DNA of 64,000 nucleotides from Larix kaempferi (taxonomy: Eukaryota; Streptophyta; Pinopsida; Pinales; Pinaceae). The DNA lies in the NCBI GenBank assembly GCA_027924585.1, contig BSBM01000200.1:868001-932000 (forward strand). The letters are read 5' to 3'. Under the pieces are notes generated by a model. That model was not told where the DNA came from and ran no database searches. It saw only the letters and a list, made by a program, of their open reading frames with translations. Both the position numbers and the translations under genes were made by a program. Shown here piece by piece: positions 14,201-29,556 of this stretch; position 1 is the stretch's first letter; the number at the start of each line of letters is the position of its first letter.

Positions 14201-17200
14201 TGCACATTCTACGTCATAACGACTTTCTATAGTTTGTGCATGCGTGCGAAAATAAGAAAAGCTTACTTCCACCGTTTTTTAAAATCACAGCTTCTAGAAG
14301 GTTTACATGATTTCGTAAAAAACACGAGTTTTTAGAAAATGTGTTTTATTTCATAAATGGAATCTACAAAGTATGCACATTCTACGTCATAACGACTTTC
14401 TATAGTTTGCGCATTCGTCCGGAAATAAGAAAAGCTTACTTCCACCATTTTTTAAAATCACAGCTTCTAGAAGGTTTACATGATTTCGTAAAAAACACGA
14501 GTTTTTAGAAAATGTGTTTTATTTCATAAATGGAATCTACAAAGTATGCACATTCTACGTCATAATGACTTTCTATAGTTTGCGCATGCGTGCGTAATTA
14601 AGAAAAGCTTACTTCCACCGTTTTTTAAAATCACAGCTTCTAGAAGGTTTACATGATTTCGTAAAAAACACGAGTTTTTAGAAAATGTGTTTTATTTCAT
14701 AAATGGGATCTACAAAGTATGCACATTCTACGTCATAACGACTTTCTATAGTTTGTGCATGCGTCCGGAACTAAGAAAAGCTTACTTCCACCATTTTTTA
14801 AAATCACAGCTTCTAGAAGGTTTACATGATTTCGTAAAAAACACGAGTTTTTAGAAAATGTGTTTTATTTCATAAATGGAATCTACAAAGTATGCACATT
14901 CTACATCATAACTACTTTCTATAGTTTGCGCATGCGTCCGGAAATAAGAAAAGCTTACTTCCACCGTTTATTAAAATCACAGCTTCTAGAAGGTTTACAT
15001 GATTTCTTAAAAAACATGAGTTTTTAGAAAATGTGTTTTATTTCATAAATGGAATCTACAAAGTATTCTACGTCATAACGACTTTCTATAGTTTGCGCAT
15101 GCATCCAGAAATAAGAAAAGCTTACTTCCACCGTTTTTTAAAATCACAGCTTCTAGAAGGTTTACATGATTTCGTAAAAAACACGAGTTTTTAGAAAATG
15201 TGTTTTATTTCATAAATGGAATCTACAAAGTATGCACATTCTACGTCATAACGACTTTCTATAGTTTGCGCATGCGTCCGGAAATAAGAAAAGCTTACTT
15301 CCCCGGTTTTTTAAAATCACAGCTCCTAGAAGGTTTACATGATTTCTTAAAAAACACGAGTTTTTAGAAAATGTGTTTTATTTCATAAATGAAATCAACA
15401 AAGTATGCACATTCTACGTCATAATGACTTTCTATAGTTTGTGCATGCGTCCGGAAATAAGAAAAGCTTACTTCCTCCGTTTTTTAAAATCACAGCTTCT
15501 AGAAGGTTTACATGATTTCTTAAAAAACACTAGTTTTTAGAAAATGTGTTTTATTTCATAAATGGAATCAACAAAGTATGCACATTCTACGTTATAATGA
15601 CTTTCTATAGTTTGCGCATGTGTTTGGAAATAAGAAAAGCTTACTTCCACCGTTTTTTAAAATCACAGCTTCTAGAAGGTTTACATGATTTCTTAAAAAA
15701 CACGAGTTTTTAGAAAATGTGTTTTATTTCATATATTGAATCAACAAAGTATGCACATTCTACGTCATAACGACTTTCTATAGTTTGCGCATTCGTCCGG
15801 AAATAAGAAAAGCTTACTTCCCCCGTTTTTCTAAATCACAGCTTCTAGAAGGTTTACATGATTTCTTAAAAAACACGAGTTTTTAGAAAATGTGTTTTAT
15901 TTCATAAATGGAATGTACAAAGTATGCACATTCTACGTCATAACGACCTTCTATAGTTTGCGCATGCATCCGGAAATAAGAAAAGCATAGTTCCCCCGTT
16001 TTTCTAAATCACAGCTTCTAGAAGGTTTACATTATTTCTTAAAAAACACGAGTTTTTAGAAAATGTGTTTTATTTCATCAATGGAATCAACAAAGTATGC
16101 ACATTCTACGTCATAACGACTTTCTATAGTTTTCGTATGCGTTTGGAAATAAGAAAAGCTTACTTCCCCCTTTCTTTAAAATCACAGCTTCTAGAAGGTT
16201 TACATGATTTCTTAAAAAACACGAGTTTTTAGAAAATGTGTTTTATTTCATCAATGGAATCAACAAAGTATGCACATTCTACGTCATAACGACTTTCTAT
16301 AGTTTGCGCATTCGTCTGGAAATAAGAAAAGATTACTTCCACCGTTTTTTTAAATCACGGCTTCTAGAAGGTTTACACGATTTCGTAAAAAACACGTGTT
16401 TTTAGAAAATGTGTTTTATTTCATAAATGGAATCTACAATGTATGCACATTCTACGTCATAACGACTTTCTATAGTTTGCGCATGCGTCCGGAAATAAGA
16501 AAAGCTTACTTCCACCGTTTTTTAAAATCACAGCTTCTAGAAGGTTTACATGATTTCTTAAAAAACACGAGTTTTTAGAAAATGTGTTTTATTTCATAAA
16601 TGGAATCTACAAAGTATGCACATTCTACGTCATAACGACTTTCTATAGTTTGCGCATGCGTCCGGAAATAAGAAAAGCTTACTTCCCCCGTTTTTTTAAA
16701 TCACAGCTTCTAGAAGTTTTACATGATTTCTTAAAAAACACGAGTTTTTAGAAAATGTGTTTTATTTCATAAATGGAATCTACAAAGTATGCACATTCTA
16801 CGTCATAAAGACTTTCTATAGTTTGCGCATGCGTCCGGAAATAAGAAAAGCTTACTTCCACCGTTTATTAAAATCACAGCTTCTAGAAGGTTTAAATGAT
16901 TTCGTAAAAAACACGAGTTTTTAGAAAATGTGTTTTATTTCATAAGTGGAATCTACAAAGTATGCACATTCTACGTCATAACAACTTTCTATAGTTTGCG
17001 CATGCATCCGGAAATAAGAAAAGCTTACTTCCACCGTTTTTTAAAATCACAGCTTCTAGAAGGTTTACATGATTTCGTAAAAAACAAGTGTTTTTAGAAA
17101 ATGTGTTTTATTTAATAAATGGAATCTACAAAGTATGCACATTCTACGTCATAACGACTTTCTATAGTTTGCGCATGCGTCCAGAAATAAGAAAACCTTA

Positions 17201-17639
17201 CTTCCCCCGTTTTTTAAAATCACAGCTTCTAGAAGGTTTACATGATTTCTTAAAAAACACGAGTTTTTAGAAAATATCTTTTATTTCATAAATGGAATCA
17301 ACAAAGTATGCACATTCTACGTCATAACGACTTTCTATAGTTTCCACATGCGTACGGAAAAAAGAAAAGCTTACTTCCACCTTTTTTTAAAATCACAGCT
17401 TCTAGAAGGTTTACATGATTTCTTAAAAAACACGAGTTTTTAGAAAATGTGTTTTATTTCATAAATGGAATCAACAAAGTATGCACATTCTACGTCATAA
17501 CGACTTTCTATAGTTTGCGCATGCGTCCGGAAATAAGAAAAGCTTACTTCCACCATTTTTTAAAATCACAGCTTCTAGAAGGTTTACATGATTTCTTAAA
17601 AAACACGAGTTTTTAGAAAATGTGTTTTATTTCATAAAT

Positions 17640-20600
17640 GGAATCTACAAAGTATGCACATTCTACGTCATATAGAATTTCTATAGTTTGCCCATGCGTC
17701 CGTAAATAAGAAATTCTTACTTCCCCCGTTTTTTAAAATCACAGCTTCTAGAAGGTTTACATGATTTCTTAAAAAACACGAGTTTTTAGAAAATGTGTTT
17801 TATTTCGTAAATGGAATCCACAAAGTATGCACATTCTACGTCATAACGACTTTCTATAGTTTGCGCATGCGTCCGGAAATAAGAAAAGCTTATTTCCACC
17901 GTTTTTTAAAATCATAGCTTCTAGAAGGTTTACATGATTTCGTAAAAAACAAGAGTTTTTAGAAAATGTGTTTTATTTCATAAATAGAATCTACAAAGTA
18001 TGCACATTCTACGTCATAATGACTTTCTATAGTTTGCGCATGCGTACGGAAATAAGAAAAGCTTACTTCCACCATTTTTTAAAATCACAGCTTCTACAAG
18101 GTTTACATGATTTCGTAAAAAACACGAGTTTTTAGAAAATGTGTTTTATTTCATAAATAGAATCTACAAAGTATGCACATTCTACATCATAATGACTTTC
18201 TATAGTTTGCGCATGCGTTCGGAAATAAGAAAAGCTTACTTCCACCATTTTTTAAAATCACAGCTTCTAGAAGGTTTACATGATTTCGTAAAAAACACGA
18301 GTTTTTAGAAAATGTGTTTTATTTCATCAATGGAATCTACAAAGTATGCACATTCTACGTCATAACGACTTTCTATAGTTTGCGCATGCGTCCGGAAATA
18401 AGAAAAGCTTACTTCACCCGTTTTTCTAAATCACAGCTTCTAGAAGGTTTACATGATTTCGTAAAAAACACGAGTTTTTAGAAAATGTGTTTTATTTCAT
18501 AAATGGAATCTACAAAGTATGCACATTCTACGTTATAACGACTTTCTATAGTTTAAGCATGCGTCCGGAAATAAGAAAAGCTTACTTCCCCCTTTTTTCT
18601 AAATCACGGCTTCTAGAAGGTTTACATGATTTCTTAAAAAACACGAGTTTTTAGAAAATGTGTTTTATTTCATAAATGGAATCAACAAAGTATGCACATT
18701 CTACGTCATAACGACTTTCTAAAGTTTTCGCATGCGTTTGGAAATAAGAAAAGCTTTCTTCCACCGTTTTTTAAAATCACAGCTTCTAGAAGGTTTACAA
18801 GATTTCTTAAAAAACACGAGTTTTTAGAAAATGTGTTTTATTTCATAAATGGAATCAACAAAGTATGCACATTCTACGTCATAACGACTTTCTATAGTTT
18901 GCGCATGCGTCCAGAAATAAGAAAAGCTTTTTTTAAATCACAGCTTCTAGAAGGTTTACATGATTTCGTAAAAAACACGAGTTTTTAGAAAATGTTTTTT
19001 ATTTCATAAATAGAATCTACAAAGTATGCACATTCTACGTCATAACGACTTTCTATAGTTTTCGGATGCATTTGGAAATAAGAAAAGCTTACTTCCCCCC
19101 TTTTTTAAAATCAGAGCTTCTAGAAGGTTTACATGATTTCTTAAAAAACACGAGTTTTTAGAAAATGTGTTTTATTTAAAAAATGGAATCAACAAAGTAT
19201 GCACATTCTACGTCATAACGACTTTCTATAGTTTTCGCATGCATTTGAAAATAAGAAAAGCTTATTTCCCCCGTTTTTTAAAATCACAGTTTCTAGAAGG
19301 TTTACATGATTTCATAAAAAACATGAGTTTTTAGAAAATGTGTTTTATTTCATAAATGGAATCAACAAAGTATGCACATTCTACGTCATAACGATTTTCT
19401 ATAGTTTGCACATGCGTCCGGAAATAAGACAAGCTTACTTGCACCGTTTTTTAAAATCACGGCTTCTAGAAGGTTTACATGATTTCTTAAAAAACACGAG
19501 TTTTTAGAAAATGTGTTTTATTTCATAAATGGAATCAACAAAGTATGCACATTCTACGTCATAACGACTTTCTATAGTTTCCACATGCGTCCGGAAATAA
19601 GAAAAGCTTACTTCCACCGTTTTTTAAAATCACAGCTTCTAAAAGGTTTACATGATTTCTTAAAAAACACGAGTTTTTAGAAAATGTGTTTTATTTCATA
19701 AATGGAATCTACAAAGTATGCACATTCTACGTCATAATGACTTTCTATAGTTTGCGCATGCGTCCGGAAATAAGAAAACCTTACTTCCCCCGTTTTTTAA
19801 AATCACAGCTTCTAGAAGGTTTACATGATTTCTTAAAAAACACGAGTTTTTAGAAAATTTGTTTTATTTCATAAATGGAATCAACAAAGTATGCACATTC
19901 TACTTCATAATGACTTTCTATAGTTTGCGCATGCGTCCGGAATTAAGAAAAGCTTACTTCCACCGTTTTTTAAAATCAGAGCTTCTAGAAGGTTTACATG
20001 ATTTCTTAAAAAACACGAGTTTTTAGAAAATGTGTTTTATTTCATAAATGGAATCAACAAAGTATGCACATTCTACGTCATAACGACTTTCTATAGTTTG
20101 CGCATGCGTCCGGAAATAAGAAAAGCTTACTTCCACCGTTTTTTAAAATCACAGCTTCTAGAAGGTTTACATGATTTCTTAAAAAACACGAGTTTTTAGA
20201 AAATGTGTTTTATTTCATAAATGGAATCTACAAAGTATGCACATTCTACGTCGTATAGAATTTCTATAGTTTGCCCATGCGTCCGTAAATAAGAAATTCT
20301 TACTTCCCCCGTTTTTTAAAATCACAGCTTCTAGAAGGTTTACATGATTTCTTAAAAAACACGAGTTTTTAGAAAATGTGTTTTATTTCGTAAATGGAAT
20401 CCACAAAGTATGCACATTCTACGTCATAACGACTTTCTATACTTTTCGCATGCGTCCGGAAATAAGAAAAGCTTATTTCCACCGTTTTTTAAAATCACAG
20501 CTTCTAGAAGGTTTACATGATTTCGTAAAAAACAAGAGTTTTTAGAAAATGTGTTTTATTTCATAAATAGAATCTACAAAGTATGCACATTCTACGTCAT

Positions 20601-23240
20601 AATGACTTTCTATAGTTTGCGCATGCGTACGGAAATAAGAAAAGCTTACTTCCACCATTTTTTAAAATCACAGCTTCTAGAAGGTTTACATGATTTCGTA
20701 AAAAACACGAGTTTTTAGAAAATGTGTTTTATTTCATCAATGGAATCTACAAAGTATGCACATTCTACGTCATAACGACTTTCTATAGTTTGCGCATGCG
20801 TCCGGAAATAAGAAAAGCTTACTTCAGCCGTTTTTCTAAATCACAGCTTCTAGAAGGTTTACATGATTTCGTAAAAAACACGAGTTTTTAGATAATGTGT
20901 TTTATTTCATAAATGGAATCTACAAAGTATGCACATTCTACGTCATAACGACTTTCTATAGTTTGCCCATGCGTCCGGAAATAAGAAAAGCTTACTTCCC
21001 CCTTTTTTCTAAATCACGGCTTCTAGAAGGTTTACATGATTTCTTAAAAAACACGAGTTTTTAGAAAATGTGTTTTATTTCATAAATGGAATCAACAAAG
21101 TATGCACATTCTACATCATAACGACTTTCTAAAGTTTTCGCATGCGTTTGGAAATAAGAAAAGCTTACTTCCACCGTTTTTTAAAATCACAGCTTCTAAA
21201 AGGTTTACAAGATTTCTTAAAAAACACGAGTTTTTAGAAAATGTGTTTTATTTCATATATTGAATCAACAAAGTATGCACATTCTACGTCATAACGACTT
21301 TCTATAGTTTTCGCATGCGTTTGGAAATAAGAAAAGCTTACTTCCACCGTTTTTTAAAATCACAGCTTCTAGAAGGTTTACATGATTTCGTAAAAAACAA
21401 GTGTTTTTAGAAAATGTGTTTTATTTCATAAATGGAATCTACAAAGTATGCACATTCTACGTCATAACAACTTTCTATAGTTTGCGCATGCGTCCAGAAA
21501 TAAGAAAACCTTACTTCCCCCGTTTTTTTAAATTACAGCTTCTAGAAGGTTTACATGATTTCTTAAAATACACAAGTTTTTAGAAAATATCTTTTATTTC
21601 ATAAATGGAATCAACAGAGTATGCACATTCTACGTCATAATGACTTTATATAGTTTACGGATGCGTCCGGAAATAAGAAAAGCTTACTTCCACCGTTTTT
21701 TAAAATCACAGCTTCTAGAAAGTTTACATGATTTCGTAAAAAACATGAGTTTTTAGAAAATGTGTTTTATTTCATAAATGGAATCTACAAAGTATGCTCA
21801 TTCTACGTCATAACGACTTTCTATAGTTTGCGCATGCGTCCGGAAATAAGAAAAGCTTACTTCCCCCTTTTTTCTAAATCACGGCTTCTAGAAGGTTTAC
21901 ATGATTTCTTAAAAAACACGAGTTTTTAGAAAATGTGTTTTATTTCATAAATGGAATCAAAAAAGTATGCACATTCTACGTCATAACGACTTTCTAAAGT
22001 TTTCGCATGCGTTTGGAAATAAGAAAAGCTTACTTCCCCCCTTTTTTAAAATCACAGCTTCTAGAAGGTTTACATGATTTCTTTAAAAACAGGAGTTTTT
22101 AGAAAATGTGTTTTATTTCATAAAGGGAATCAACAAAGTATGCACATTCTATGTCATAACGATTTCTATAGTTTGCACATGCGTCCGGAAATAAGAAAAG
22201 CTTACTTCCACCGTTTTTTAAAATCACAGCTTCTAGAAGGTTTACAAGATTTCTTAAAAAACACGAGTTTTTAGAAAATGTGTCTTATTTCATAAATGGA
22301 ATCAACAAAGTATGCACATTCTACGTCATAACGACTTTCTATAGTTTGCGCATTCGTCAAGAAATAAGAAAAGCTTTTTTAAAATCACAGCTTCTAGAAG
22401 GTTTACATGATTTCGTAAAAAACACGAGTTTTTAGAAAATGTTTTTTATTTCATAAATGGAATCTACAAAGTATGCACATTCTACGTCATAACGATTTTC
22501 TATAGTTTTCGCATGCGTTTGGAAATAAGAAAAGCTTACTTCCCCCCTTTTTTAAAATCACAGCTTCTAGAAGGTTTACATGATTTCTTAAAAAACACAA
22601 GTTTTTAGAAAATGTGTTTTATTTCATAAATGGAATCAACAAAGTATGCACATTCTACGTCATAACGACTTTCTATAGTTTTCGCATGCATTTGAAAATA
22701 AGAAAAGCTTACTTCCCCCGTTTTTTAAAATCACAGTTTCTAGAAGGTTTACATGATTTCTTAAAAAACATGAGTTTTTAGAAAATGTGTTTTATTTCAT
22801 AAATGGAATCAACAAAGTATGCACATTCTACGTCATAACGACTTTCTATAGTTTGCACATGCGTCCGGAAATAAGAAAAGCTTACTTGCACCGTTTTTTA
22901 AAATCACAGCTTCTAGAAGGTTTACATGATTTCTCAAAAAACACGAGTTTTTAGAAAATGTGTTTTATTTCATAAATGGAATCAACAAAGTATGCACATT
23001 CTACGTCATAACGACTTTCTATAGTTTCCACATGCGTCCGGAAATAAGAAAAGCTTACTTCCACCGTTTTTTAAAATCACAGCTTCTAGAAGGTTTACAT
23101 GATTTCTTAAAAAACACGAGTTTTTAGAAAATGTGTTTTATTTCATAAATGGAATCTACAAAGTATGCACATTCTACGTCATATAGAATTTCTATAGTTT
23201 GCCCATGCGTCCGTAAATAAGAAATTCTTACTTCCCCCGT
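17640..23240 (+). repeat. Higher-order repeat: three copies, 2583 and 2928 bp apart
   Basis: A distinctive monomer reading 'tatagaatttc ... tttgcccatgcgtccgtaaataagaaattct' starts its marker at 17671, 20254 and 23182. The spacings are 15 x 173 minus 12 and 17 x 173 minus 13. The shortfalls match the 12-bp deletion monomers. Flanking monomers share linked variants ('tttccacatgcg', 'tttcgtaaatggaatccac', 'acttcagccg'). An extra monomer occurs in the first copy near 18061-18230. Confidence 0.8.
21236..23180 (+). repeat. Satellite segmental duplicate A, copy 1 (offset 6376 bp)
   Basis: Eleven monomers matching 27612-29556. Shared private variants are 'tcatatattgaatc', 'tttatatagtttacgg', 'ggaatcaaaaaag', the 'ctatgtcataacgatttc' monomer, a 12-bp deletion monomer and 'tttctcaaaaaac'. 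A handful of single-base differences are visible, for example gctcattc/gcacattc and aacagg/aacatg. Confidence 0.85.
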
Positions 23241-25496
23241 TTTTTAAAATCACAGCTTCTAGAAGGTTTACATGATTTCTTAAAAAACACGAGTTTTTAG
23301 AAAATGTGTTTTATTTCGTAAATGGAATCCACAAAGTATGCACATTCTACGTCATAACGACTTTCTATAGTTTTCGCATGCGTCCGGAAATAAGAAAAGC
23401 TTATTTCCACCGTTTTTTAAAATCACAGCTTCTAGAAGGTTTACATGATTTCGTAAAAAATAAGAGTTTTTAGAAAATGTGTTTTATTTCATAAATAGAA
23501 TCTACAAAGTATGCACATTCTACGTCATAATGACTTTCTATAGTTTGCGCATGCGTACGGAAATAAGAAAAGCTTACTTCCACCATTTTTTAAAATCACA
23601 GCTTCTAGAAGGTTTACATGATTTCGTAAAAAACACGAGTTTTTAGAAAATGTGTTTTATTTCATCAATGGAATCTACAAAGTATGCACATTCTAAGTCA
23701 TAACGACTTTCTATAGTTTGCGCATGCGTCCGGAAATAAGAAAAGCTTACTTCAGCCGTTTTTCTAAATCACAGCTTCTAGAAGGTTTACATGATTTCGT
23801 AAAAAACACGAGTTTTTAGAAAATGTGTTTTATTTCATAAATGGAATCTACAAAGTATGCACATTCTACGTCATAACGACTTTCTATAGTTTGCGCATGC
23901 GTCCGGAAATAAGAAAAGCTTACTTCCCCCTTTTTTCTAAATCACGGCTTCTAGAAGGTTTACATGATTTCTTAAAAAACACGAGTTTTTAGAAAATGTG
24001 TTTTATTTCATAAATGGAATCAACAAAGTATGCACATTCTACATCATAACGACTTTCTAAAGTTTTCGCATGCGTTTGGAAATAAGAAAAGCTTACTTCC
24101 ACCGTTTTTTAAAATCACAGCTTCTAAAAGGTTTACAAGATTTCTTAAAAAACACGAGTTTTTAGAAAATGTGTTTTATTTCATAAATGGAATCAACAAA
24201 GTATGCACATTCTACGTCATAACGACTTTCTATATTTTGCGCATGCGTCCAGAAATAAGAAAAGCTTTTTTTAAATCACAGCTTCTAGAAGGTTTACATG
24301 ATTTCGTAAAAAACACGAGTTTTTAGAAAATGTTTTTTATTTCATAAATGGAATCTACAAACTATGCACATTCTACTTCATAACGACTTTCTATAGTTTT
24401 CGCATGCGTTTGGAAATAAGAAAAGCTTACTTCCCCCCTTTTTTAAAATCACAGCTTCTAGAAGGTTTACATGATTTCTTAAAAAACACGAGTTTTTAGA
24501 AAATGTGTTTTATTTCATAAATGGAATCAACAAAGTATGCACATTCTACGTCATAACGACTTTCTATAGTTTTCGCATGCATTTGAAAATAAGAAAAGCT
24601 TACTTCCCCCGTTTTTTAAAATCACAGTTTCTAGAAGGTTTACATGATTTCTTAAAAAACATGAGTTTTTAGAAAATGTGTTTTATTTCATAAATGGAAT
24701 CAACAAAGTATGCACATTCTACGTCATAACGATTTTCTATAGTTTGCACATGCGTCCGGAAATAAGAAAAGCTTACCTGCACCGTTTTTTAAAATCACAG
24801 CTTCTAGAAGGTTTACATGATTTCTTAAAAAACACGAGTTTTTAGAAAATGTGTTTTATTTCATAAATGGAATCAACAAAGTATGCACATTCTACGTCAT
24901 AACGACTTTCTATAGTTTCCACATGCGTCCGGAAATAAGAAAAGCTTACTTCCACCGTTTTTTTAAATCACGGCTTCTAGAAGGTTTACATGATTTCTTA
25001 AAAAACACGAGTTTTTAGAAAATGTGTTTTATTTCATAAATGGAATCTACAAAGTATGCACATTCTACGTCATAATGACTTTCTATAGTTTGCGCATGCG
25101 TCCGGAAATAAGAAAACCTTACTTCCCCCGTTTTTTAAAATCACAGCTTCTAGAAGGTTTACATGATTTCTTAAAAAACATGAGTTTTTAGAAAATGTGT
25201 TTTATTTCATAAATGGAATCAACAAAGTATGCACATTCTACTTCATAATGACTTTCTATAGTTTGCGCATGCGTCCGGAATTAAGAAAAGCTTACTTCCA
25301 CCGTTTTTTAAAATCACAGCTTCTAGAAGGTTTACATGATTTCTTAAAAAACACGAGTTTTTAGAAAATGTGTTTTATTTCATAAATGGAATCTCCAAAG
25401 TATGCACATTCTACGTCATAACGACTTTCTATAGTTTGCGCATGCATCCGGAATTAAGAAAAGCTTACTTCCACCGTTTTTTTAAATCACAGCTTC

Positions 25497-27511
25497 TAGA
25501 AGGTTTACATGATTTCTTAAAAAACACGAGTTTTTAGAAAATGTGTTTTATTTCATAAATGGAATCAACAAAGTATGCACATTCTACGTCACAACGACTT
25601 TCTATAGTTTGCGCATGCGTTTGGAAATAAGAAAAGCTTACTTCCACCGTTTTTTAAAATCACAGCTTCTAGAAGGTTTACATGATTTCGTAAAAAACAC
25701 GTGTTTTTAGAAAATGTGTTTTATTTCATAAATGGAATCTACAAAGTATGCACATTCTACGTCATAACGACTTTCTATAGTTTGCGCATGCATCCGGAAA
25801 TAAGAAAAGCTTATTTCCACTGTTTATTAAAATCACAGCTTCTAGAAGGTTTAAATGATTTCGTAGAAAACACGATTTTTTAGAAAATGTGTTTTATTTC
25901 ATAAATGGAATCTACAAAGTATGCACATTCTACGTCATAACAACTTTCTATAGTTTGCGCATGCATCCGGAAATAAGAAAAGCTTACTTCCACCGTTTTT
26001 TAAAATCACAGCTTCTAGAAGGTTTACATGATTTCTTAAAAAACACGAGTTTTTAGAAAATGTGTTTTATTTCATCAATGGAATCAACAAAGTATGCACA
26101 TTCTACGTCATAACGACTTTCTATAGTTTTCGCATGCGTTTGGAAATAAGAAAAGCTTACTTCCCCCCTTCTTTAAAATCACAGCTTCTAGAAGGTTTAC
26201 ATGATTTCTTAAAAAACACGAGTTTTTAGAAAATGTGTTTTATTTCATAAAGGGAATCAACAAAGTATGCACATTCTACGTCATAACAACTTTCTATAGT
26301 TTGCGCATGCGTCCGGAAATAAGAAAAGCTTACTTCCACCGTTTTTTAAAATCACAGCTTCTAGAAGGTTTACATGATTTTTTAAAAAACACGAGTTTTT
26401 AGAAAATGTGTTTTATTTCATAAATGGAATCTACAACGTATGCACATTCTACGTCATAATGACTTTCTATAGTTTGCGCATGCGTCCGGATATAAGAAAA
26501 GCTTACTTCCCCCGTTTTTTAAAATCACAGCTTCTAGAAGGTTTACATGATTTCTTAAAAAACATGAGTTTTTAGAAAATCTGTTTTATTTAATAAATGG
26601 AATCAACAAAGTATGCACATTCTACGTCACAACGACTTTCTATAGTTTGCGCATGCGTTTGGAAATAAGAAAAGCTTACTTCCACCGTTTTTTAAAATCA
26701 CAGCTTCTAGAAGGTTTACATGATTTCTTAAAAAACACGAGTTTTTAGAAAATGTGTTTTATTTCATAAATGGAATCTACAAAGTATGCACATCCTACGT
26801 CATAACGACTTTCTATAGTTTGCGCATGCGTCCGGAAATAAGAAAAGCTTACTTCCACTGTTTATTAAAATCACAGCTTCTAGAAGGTTTAAATGATTTC
26901 GTAAAAAACACGAGTTTTTAGAAAATGTGTTTTATTTCATAAATGGAATCTACAAAGTATGCACATTCTACGTCATAACAACTTTCTATAGTTTGCGCAT
27001 GCGTCCGGAAATAAGAAAAGCTTACTTCCACCATTTTTTAAAATCACAGCTTCTAGAAGGTTTACATGATTTCGTAAAAAACACGAGTTTTTAGAAAATG
27101 TGTTTTATTTAATCAATGGAATCTACAAAGTATGCACATTCTACGTCATAACGAATTTCTGTAGTTTGCGCATGCATCCGGAAATAAGAAAAGCTTACTT
27201 CCCCCGTTTTTCTAAATCACAGGTTCTAGAAGGTTTACCTGATTTCTTAAAAAACACGAGTTTTTAGAAAATGTGTTTTATCTCATAAATGGAATCAGCA
27301 AAGTATGCACATTCTACGTCATAACGACTTTCTATAGTTTGCGCATGCGTCCGGAAATAAGAAAAGCTTACTTCCACCGTTTTTTAAAATCACAGCTTCT
27401 AAAAGGTTTACATGATTTCGTAAAAAACACGAGTTTTTAGAAAATGTGTTTTATTTCATAAATGGAATCAACAAAGTATGCACATTCTACGTCATAACGA
27501 CTTTCTATAGT
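25497..27511 (+). repeat. Satellite segmental duplicate B, copy 1 (partner about 15 kb away)
   Basis: Matches 40531-42372 with offset 15034 bp, changing to 14861 bp (exactly one monomer less) after about 26400. Shared rare states are 'gtcacaacgac', 'ttattaaaatcac', 'gaaggtttaaatgatttcg', 'cgtagaaaacacgatttt', 'aggttctagaagg' and 'tttacctgatttc'. The copy near 26400 has one extra monomer with 'gtccggatataag'. Confidence 0.85.
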
Positions 27512-27611
27512 TTGCGCATGCATCTGGAAATAAGAAAAGCTTACTTCCACCGTTTTTTAAAATCACAGCTTCTAGAAGGTTTACATGATTTCTTAAAAAT
27601 CACGAGTTTTT

Positions 27612-29556
27612 AGAAAATGTGTTTTATTTCATATATTGAATCAACAAAGTATGCACATTCTACGTCATAACGACTTTCTATAGTTTTCGCATGCGTTTGG
27701 AAATAAGAAAAGCTTACTTCCACCGTTTTTTAAAATCACAGCTTCTAGAAGGTTTACATGATTTCGTAAAAAACAAGTGTTTTTAGAAAATGTGTTTTAT
27801 TTCATAAATGGAATCTACAAAGTATGCACATTCTACGTCATAACAACTTTCTATAGTTTGCGCATGCGTCCAGAAATAAGAAAACCTTACTTCCCCCGTT
27901 TTTTAAAATTACAGCTTCTAGAAGGTTTACATGATTTCTTAAAATACACAAGTTTTTAGAAAATATCTTTTATTTCATAAATGGAATCAACAGAGTATGC
28001 ACATTCTACGTCATAATGACTTTATATAGTTTACGGATGCGTCCGGAAATAAGAAAAGCTTACTTCCACCGTTTTTTAAAATCACAGCTTCTAGAAGGTT
28101 TACATGATTTCGTAAAAAACATGAGTTTTTAGAAAATGTGTTTTATTTCATAAATGGAATCTACAAAGTATGCACATTCTACGTCATAACGACTTTCTAT
28201 AGTTTGCGCATGCGTCCGGAAATAAGAAAAGCTTACTTCCCCCTTTTTTCTAAATCACGGCTTCTAGAAGGTTTACATGATTTCTTAAAAAACACGAGTT
28301 TTTAGAAAATGTGTTTTATTTCATAAATGGAATCAAAAAAGTATGCACATTCTACGTCATAACGACTTTCTAAAGTTTTCGCATGCGTTTGGAAATAAGA
28401 AAAGCTTACTTCCCCCCTTTTTTAAAATCACAGCTTCTAGAAGGTTTACATGATTTCTTTAAAAACATGAGTTTTTAGAAAATGTGTTTTATTTCATAAA
28501 GGGAATCAACAAAGTATGCACATTCTATGTCATAACGATTTCTATAGTTTGCACATGCGTCCGGAAATAAGAAAAGCTTACTTCCACCGTTTTTTAAAAT
28601 CACAGCTTCTAGAAGGTTTACAAGATTTCTTAAAAAACACGAGTTTTTAGAAAATGTGTCTTATTTCATAAATGGAATCAACAAAGTATGCACATTCTAC
28701 GTCATAACGACTTTCTATAGTTTGCGCATGCGTCCAGAAATAAGAAAAGCTTTTTTAAAATCACAGCTTCTAGAAGGTTTACATGATTTCGTAAAAAACA
28801 CGAGTTTTTAGAAAATGTTTTTTATTTCATAAATGGAATCTACAAAGTATGCACATTCTACGTCATAACGATTTTCTATAGTTTTCGCATGCGTTTGGAA
28901 ATAAGAAAAGCTTACTTCCCCCCTTTTTTAAAATCACAGCTTCTAGAAGGTTTACATGATTTCTTAAAAAACACAAGTTTTTAGAAAATGTGTTTTATTT
29001 CATAAATGGAATCAACAAAGTATGCACATTCTACGTCATAACGACTTTCTATAGTTTTCGCATGCATTTGAAAATAAGAAAAGCTTACTTCCCCCGTTTT
29101 TTAAAATCACAGTTTCTAGAAGGTTTACATGATTTCTTAAAAAACATGAGTTTTTAGAAAATGTGTTTTATTTCATAAATGGAATCAACAAAGTATGCAC
29201 ATTCTACGTCATAACGACTTTCTATAGTTTGCACATGCGTCCGGAAATAAGAAAAGCTTACTTGCACCGTTTTTTAAAATCACAGCTTCTAGAAGGTTTA
29301 CATGATTTCTCAAAAAACATGAGTTTTTAGAAAATGTGTTTTATTTCATAAATGGAATCAACAAAGTATGCACATTCTACGTCATAACGACTTTCTATAG
29401 TTTCCACATGCGTCCGGAAATAAGAAAAGCTTACTTCCACCGTTTTTTAAAATCACAGCTTCTAGAAGGTTTACATGATTTCTTAAAAAACACGAGTGTT
29501 TAGAAAATGTGTTTTATTTCATAAATGGAATCTACAAAGTATGCACATTCTACGTC
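27612..29556 (+). repeat. Satellite segmental duplicate A, copy 2 (offset 6376 bp)
   Basis: Partner of 21236-23180. At its 3' end the two copies part company: copy 1 continues into the 'tatagaatttc' monomer, copy 2 into an ordinary 'taacgactttc' monomer like the one near 25060. The junction is therefore a recombination breakpoint inside the HOR. Confidence 0.85.
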